From Nissolia schottii (taxonomy: Eukaryota > Streptophyta > Magnoliopsida > Fabales > Fabaceae): DNA of 64,000 nucleotides. Shown one piece after another: positions 58,497 through 64,000 of the stretch. Each line of letters starts with the position of its first letter. Position 1 is the first letter of the stretch. The translations under genes were made by a program, and so were the position numbers. Below the pieces are notes generated by a model, which was given only the letters and a program-made list of their open reading frames with translations, had not been told where the DNA came from and searched no databases. The stretch lies in assembly GCA_003254905.1 (NCBI GenBank), contig QANU01098817.1, positions 38,690 to 102,689 of the forward strand. The letters run 5' to 3'.

Positions 58497-59185
58497 AAAT
58501 GCTTCAATTTCCATGAAGACAAGAAGACCAAACGAAGTCTTTTAGATGGCCATTTTCGTTGGTGAAGTTAACAACCAATTTTATTAGCGGAGCATTTAAC
58601 TTTGGGAGGTGGAATTTTAGTGCATGGTTTTTAGTGGCTTATAATGTAGTGGGTAATCAATGTTAAATAGTGACCAATAAATTTCTAAATAGTGGTGATT
58701 TGAAAGGGTTCTAATAAGTCCTATAAATAGGAGAACTTTGTAATTCAGAAAGCATCCTTGAAGTGAAATACAATCTGAATTTTCAGAATTCTTTCTCCCA
58801 TTGTGAGAGTTTTTATTATATCTTCTTTTGCTCTTGTGAGGCCTTGTCTTGTCAATCTTCTTTATAAGGTTAGTAATTCAAACTTCCAAAAGCCCCCAAT
58901 TCGTGCTTCAACCCAGGTGCGTTGTTGTGTGGTTTGGTTTAATTGTGTTCGTGGTTGGACAATCGTCTAATTAGCAGGTCACGTTTCCCTTTAACGTTGG
59001 TTGGCTAATTACAACTGTCAGGTCATTGAACTCTACAAACTTAGGGTCTATCACTCCCAATTTTTCCTTTCCAAATCTGGAGTGTTTACTCATATCCCTC
59101 TTTTCAATTGTTGTTTTATTTGAATTCCTTATTGTTTTGCCTACGCCGTGAAGATTGGGCCAAATTCCTCTAGAGGTTCATATCA
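58213..59185 (+). mobile_element. Ty3/gypsy solo LTR inserted between EPRV RT and RNase H
   Basis: 973 bp, starting TGATATGAACC and ending GGTTCATATCA (11-bp inverted termini). It is flanked by a perfect 5-bp target duplication GTCTT at 58208-58212 and 59186-59190. Near its left end is an open stretch with GGPMTRGKMRKIRE (58258-58300), which resembles the tail of gypsy polyproteins known to read into the 3' LTR. A TATA element CCTATAAATAGG lies at about 58718-58730. Orientation is plus, opposite to the virus. Confidence 0.9.
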
Positions 59186-59189
59186 GTCT

Positions 59190-60557
59190 TGAAGTATGCG
59201 TGGACACTTGTGGTATGAAATCCCTGATATAATTGATGATACCAAGGAATTGTTGGATTTGCTTCACTGTCATCCCTTCGTCTAGGAACTTGGGAAGTTC
59301 TTCAGCGATGTGGGGTTGAGGAACGTATTGTCCATGGGAGAAATGTATCCCCAAGAAATCCATTTCTTTGGTGCCCACCTGAGACTTTTTTGCTGAGAGC
59401 ATTACTCCATATTGGTTGCAGATGCGATAGAACTGATCTAAGAGGTGATGGTGACTTTCTTCATCAGGGGAGAAAAGTAAGATGTCATCAATGTAGATCA
59501 GGGCACTGTGAAGGAGTGGCTCAAAGATTTTTGTCATGGCCTTTTGAAAAAGGGAAGGAGCCACTTTTAGACCGAAAGGCAAGACGGTCCATTGATAATG
59601 GGCATTCGGAATGCAAAAAGCCGTCTTGGGCCTATCTTTGGGCTCCAGGCCCAACTTCCAGAAACCTGATTTGAGGTCAAACTTGGAAAAGATATAGGCA
59701 TTTTTGATATAGGTATACAGGGAGTATATCTTTGGGAGAGGAAATTTATCATCCTTCAGAAATTGATTGAGTGGCCTGTAGTCAATGACAAGCCATTTTT
59801 TCCCCCAAACCTGTTCTGATCTTTTATTTACATAAAAGGCTTGGCACGCCCAATCTGACTTGGTTGGTTCAATGAGACCTTGTTTCAGGAGCTGTTGGCA
59901 TTCTTCAAATGCTGCTTTCCTATCCGAAGGGGACATCCCTGGATGGGTTGCCTTGGTACGATTAATGTCTTCATTTATCTTAAGAGGTAGCTCCACGAAG
60001 AACTCTTTGTTCTTCCACAGAGGACTGGGATGGCGAAAAAGATCATGGCTGTCAGCACACAGCTTCAAGAGTTTTTCTTTGATTTCTTCATATCCAGGCG
60101 GGGCTTCTGCCAATGAAAAAAGTGTGGCTACAGGAGTGAAAGGCTTGTAGTTTCTTCTGAACTTCAGGCCGTGAGGAAAGATCTGGATTCTTTGGTTCTG
60201 GACAAGAACATCCATTCCAATCAGCAAATCCTTTCCGGGAAGATCTGTGCCAATGACTTTTGACCAGATGATGCAGTCAGGGAAGATTTTGATTCCAATC
60301 CGATTTTTTGTGATCAGACTAGTCTTAAATCTTTTCCCACTAGCACCGATTAGGGTGTGAGTCTTCTGTTCCCATGCTTCGGATGGTAGGACTGCTGGAT
60401 TCATCAGGGTCTTCATAGCTCCTGTTTCTATGAATGCGATGGCTCTTATCGGGTTATGATATTTGGAAGGCAGAATGTTGACTTCCACATTTGGCAGTGG
60501 TGGTGCTTCGGCAGATTTGTTTATCTCAATATCTTCCCTATAGCGCTGTACCTGCAA
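59190..60557 (-). pseudogene. EPRV aspartic protease and reverse transcriptase
   Basis: An open frame of about 455 codons. The protease part lies at residues 35-150; where the family has Asp-Thr/Ser-Gly-Ala, this copy reads Glu-Thr-Gly-Ala (residue 44), so the catalytic Asp is lost. The RT part, from about residue 155 on, has FDLKSGFWKL, LPFGLKVAPSLFQ and the YIDD catalytic box (genomic about 59482-59496). The frame is cut by the solo LTR after the RT thumb/connection. It begins from an internal ATG; upstream coding is in another frame (coat protein and zinc knuckle). Confidence 0.85.
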
Positions 60558-60669
60558 AACAGGAAAGTTGTTATCTTCCTCTTCGGAGGTCTCAGACTCG
60601 TCACTAGTTTCTGGGCCTGAGTAGTCAATGCCGAATACAGTATGAGTATCTGCCTCTTCTTACTCATCA

Positions 60670-62600
60670 TACCAGGACTCTACATCTTCATCGTCTTCAA
60701 GATCAAGGGTCTTGACTAGCCGAACAGCCTTCTCCCTCTTGTTTGGACATTGTTTTGAGAAGTGGCCTTGCTTTCCACAAATGAAACATCTGCGAGCACT
60801 TTTTCCTCAGAATGGCTTTTTCTTGAAGAACTTCACCTTCTTCTTTTTCTTGGTGAAATCCTTGTTCTTCCTCTTGAGGAAAGATTTAGATTTGCAGTTG
60901 CAGGTTTTGTCTTTGCACTTGATCTCCAGATAGTTCTTCTTACATGCCTTGGTATACTTCTTCCGGTTCTGAAGCAATCCTTCGAACATCTTTTGCTGGC
61001 TACAAACTTTGTCAAGAGCAGCATAGCAAGTTTGTTGAAGTTCTCCCAGAGTCATCTGCACGATATCCTTTTGCAAGGCTGCTATCATGCGATGCATCTC
61101 TTCTTGAAGTTCTTCCGGCAAAGAATTGACATACTAGGATCATTATAGCCATTCAATTGGTAAAACCTTTGTGACATTCACTGGTAATGGCGTTTAATGT
61201 CCTGTCGTTTGAGAGAGCAGCACTTCATGTCAAAATACTCTTTTCTCCCGATAAACTCTTAGTGGAGAACAGCAATGACTTCATCAACGGAACTAAGCCG
61301 GTGGAATTGGTCCTGTTTAACTGCTCCTAGGCTGTGGTACCATTCTTTCAAGACTCCTGTCATGTGAGCACAGAATTCCTCGATGACTTTGTATTGGTCT
61401 GCATCTACTGAGATCATCTTAGCATCCATCCATGCTTTGAAATCCAGAAGTCTTTTCCTCCATTATGAAGGAGGAATATTATCAATGGTGAACAGAGGGG
61501 ACCCGGATGGTGGAGGAGTGATAATTTCTTGGGAATTCAGAGTTGTCTTCTAGTCCTCTGTACTAATGGATGTTGTCATGAGGACATGGGAGATATCAAC
61601 ATACTCCTCTTCACTCTGGGTCTCTTCATCAGATGCCATGGCTGAAATCATCATTGCTTCTGTCTCTGGAGGGGACGTACTGGATGATTCAGTCATGCTC
61701 TTCTTTGTTGAAGGCTCTGGTGCTTTAGTGGCTTCATCTGAGGTTTTGGCTACTTCCTTCCTTTTTTGAGAGTCTTTTGGTCTCATTGCTTTAAAAAAGG
61801 TGGTTTTTTGTGGTTTTATGTGTGGTGGTAAAAGAGGTGGTGGCTCATATAGTTGGTAGGGCTTGGCTCCAGGAAAAGGTTTTGGCGGTAGCGTAAAATA
61901 GGGACTTTTGTCTTCAACTCTTTTGGGTTGAAGATTTTCTACGTGCCTTTGGAGTTCTTCAAACTGGCGATGGAGCTTTGATAGTTCTCTTTCCTTCTGG
62001 TCGAAGACCTTGTCATAGATGCTTTTCCCAGTAAGTTGTTTGACTTCTACTTCTAGGACTTCAATCCTAGCTTTGGCTTCCTTGTAGTACTTTTGCATCT
62101 TTTCGGACAGGACTTCTAGCTTTTTGTCGACTGATTCTACTATATTTTCAACCCGATCATCGATCCTTCTTAGAAGCTTATTTTGGGCCAGGGAATTTTC
62201 AGTCTGCCAGTTAAGAACTTCTTCTGCTTGAGAGACCGCCTTAAGCTTTCCATCGGCTTGGATTTCTGTCTGCTAGACAAAGGGTTTAGTTTGAATTTTT
62301 ATGACAGGGTTTGTTTTCTTCTCAAGGGAAGGGAATTGGTCATCATAGGATGAAGATGAAGTTGCGAACATCATACAAGGTATTTCTTTTGGCTGAGTAG
62401 GTCTGGTAAGATTACCCTGGTATGGTGCCGGTGGAGGCCAGGTGATCAAATCTGGATCATTTGGAGGAGGAGGATACTTTTCTTTCCTCAGCATCCTAAG
62501 TCCCTCGTTGTATAAGGGCAAAGGTTCCTCCTTTTTCCAGATGCCAACCCAGGGGCCCTGCTCTGGCTTTGGTCTTCTGAAAGGAGGCATGGGTTTGCAC
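60670..62600 (-). pseudogene. EPRV coat protein region with zinc knuckle
   Basis: On the minus strand, a Pro-rich start (62590-62273) is followed after a stop by a coiled-coil stretch and Pro/Ser-rich linker (62098-61550), then the coat core in broken frames (61490-61140). Next come a Lys-rich segment with CxxxxCxC (61121-60807) and a CCHC zinc knuckle CFICGKQGHFSKQC at about 60790-60749. The CCHC follows a frame stop. Stops at 62273, 61550, 61260 and 60807 make it non-functional. Acidic residues follow the knuckle, before the protease. Confidence 0.78.
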
Positions 62601-62635
62601 GATTTCCTGGCTCTTCTCTGTCTCCTAGAGATTCT

Positions 62636-63843
62636 CTAGCCAGGTTCCTCATCATCATCACTCCCTGCTTCATCACAGCTGCAATCGGAGTCACACATCT
62701 CAAGTGCAACGTCCCAAGGAAAATGACCATTCATCTTGTCAGAATAAACCAGATGTCCATCTGCGTATACCGCATAGACCGGCATATCCGTCTCAGCTTC
62801 TCCCAAGGAGATCATCATTGTGTGGAAAACGGGAGATTCAGTCCCGCTGGATGAAGACTCATCCTGGGGTTTGAAGATCGTTTTTACTGCTCCGGTCTCA
62901 GATCTTCTATAGCTGAAGTCTGTTGAGACGACAGGTTTGAGGGCCTGCTTAAAAGTTTCGTACCCAGTCACCCACTCCATGGGCATGAGTTTTTGCAATT
63001 CTTCTTTTGGTAATTGCTTGGGTACTTGGATGATTGAAGGTAGCTTTTCATCCATATCTGCTACGATCATCATGGTGTGGTCATGGTACTCTTTTGCCGT
63101 GGGCAGGTCAAAACAATGATCCTGTAGGCGGTATATCAGCTGGTGAGCTAAGGTTGCTGATAGGGCCGGCATGTCTTGCTTTGCTCCCGTGATCTGGACT
63201 TGGACCTTAAACTTCTTGGCAGGGTGGGGTCTTTCAGCTAAACGTTGAAATTAGGAAACATGGTTAACACCACGCTGCCCGCGTTTAGTGTAGTTATGAC
63301 GGTTCCGATGACAGCATGCTCATATTCCACAAAAGTAGAGTCAAGCAAGGTAACCCGTGCCCTGACAGGAAGTGCCTTCCTTCCGTGAAGAGTAAGGATG
63401 AGCCTAACGACGCCCAGATGGAGCGCAACATACCCTTCTTGTCTCTAGAGTTTAATGAGATCAGGGCTGATCTCCAAGTCCACATATTGTTCTGCCTGAG
63501 TGGCTACCAAAGAGCAGTGGTCCAACCGAGTGGTTTGGATGTATTCTTTTACCCCCAATCGAGGAGTGGAAATAAGCTTCTTCCAAGACCAGATAAAGTT
63601 GGATTTGTGTCGGCGGAATACATTATAAGGGCTAAGGAGAGGAGGTAGTACGGATTCTACCTGGGCTCCAGGTGGAACATGGGAGTATTCTATAAGATTG
63701 TCGATCTTTGAGGCTAAAGTCTTTTTACATGATTCGGGTATATCCGGAATAGAGAGTTTTGAGGTTAAGGATACAGGGGCAACCATATATATATTTTTAT
63801 GAATATATATTACCAGCCAAATATATCTATAATTCATTTTCAA
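62636..63843 (-). pseudogene. EPRV movement protein (30K superfamily)
   Basis: The first open segment, 63843-63445, ends at a stop. Similarity continues in another frame at 63440-63240 and again at 63172-62636, which ends in an acidic Asp/Glu tail. The stretch with LEISPDLIKL and the following strand-rich block fit the 30K movement protein core of caulimovirids. At least two disruptions. The assignment rests on position at the 5' end of the viral polyprotein and general pattern, so it is less certain than the RT. Confidence 0.6.
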
Positions 63844-63850
63844 GAATCTA

Positions 63851-64000
63851 AAACAATATTTCCAAAATTTTTAACAAGTGAAACAAAATAAGTTTTGTAG
63901 GATTCTCGAGTACAACATTCCTAAACATTATATTCAAGGGCACGTGTAGAGTTATCAAAATGAATCCGATTCGTTTATCTGATTAAATAGATGAGTCAAA
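63851..64000. other. right-edge spacer
   Basis: AT-rich; nothing recognised. Confidence 0.4.

Larger units (their letters stand above)
53731..63850 (-). mobile_element. endogenous pararetrovirus (Caulimoviridae, florendovirus-like), degenerate
   Basis: Minus-strand order: movement protein (63783-62636), coat protein region (62600-60670), protease and reverse transcriptase (60557-59190), RNase H and C-terminal part (58212-56968). A non-coding region follows with a TATA-like element and a tRNA-Met primer-binding site. There is no integrase and there are no flanking LTRs of its own, which separates it from gypsy. Stops and frameshifts in the movement and coat parts, a changed protease motif and an inserted LTR show it is an old, inactive copy. 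The left part is present twice because of the duplicated block. The genus is a guess from overall layout. Confidence 0.8.

Noticed and set aside
1..64000. CRISPR arrays, bacterial operons, rRNA or tRNA genes
   Set aside because: None seen; the window is plant nuclear DNA.

Overview
This is nuclear DNA of a flowering plant, almost certainly a eudicot. It is AT-rich, the five genes are split by many GT-AG introns, and the spaces between and inside them are full of plant transposable elements (MITEs, Helitron, MULE, Ty3/gypsy LTRs, LINEs and an endogenous caulimovirid). I cannot name the species. There is an 886-base N gap at 3832-4717 and a single N at 55908.

Five host genes can be spliced in frame from the sequence. 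A UBP26-type histone H2B deubiquitinase lies on the minus strand at 2353-6730, and its 3' half runs off the left edge. A Lunapark-type ER-junction protein lies on the minus strand at 10695-14293, complete at 409 aa. An organelle-type RlmH 23S rRNA methyltransferase lies on the minus strand at 18325-25854; its seven exons give 188 aa, and its last 12 codons are separated by a 2.95-kb intron carrying a transposon. A plastid fibrillin (FBN6/PAP8 type) lies on the minus strand at 28830-32292, complete at 237 aa. A BC10-like GT14 glycosyltransferase lies on the plus strand at 43240-49591, with ten coding exons and 399 aa. They are ordinary housekeeping genes with unrelated roles and no operon-like logic.

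Between them are two PIF/Harbinger-like MITEs with TAA target duplications (8091-9169, the middle of which is a CCA/CAT repeat, and 9392-10209) and a decayed Helitron whose predicted 3' end lands on the RlmH stop codon. RlmH introns hold a 1.2-kb inverted-repeat element, a solo LTR with a perfect 5-bp target duplication, and a LINE 3' end. A large inverted repeat (two arms of about 780 bp) lies at 32629-35388. A MULE transposase pseudogene is split by a small non-autonomous LTR element (36735-40677). RTE-type LINE tails sit in two GT14 introns.

The right part is viral and retroviral debris: a Ty3/gypsy LTR plus gag pseudogene (51545-53020), then a degenerate florendovirus-like endogenous pararetrovirus on the minus strand (to about 63850). 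The latter is interrupted between reverse transcriptase and RNase H by a 973-bp solo LTR with a GTCTT target duplication. A 2588-base block of this region (53320-55907) is repeated at 55909-58496, identical wherever compared, with one N at the join. This is best explained as two overlapping contig ends that were not merged, not as a real duplication.
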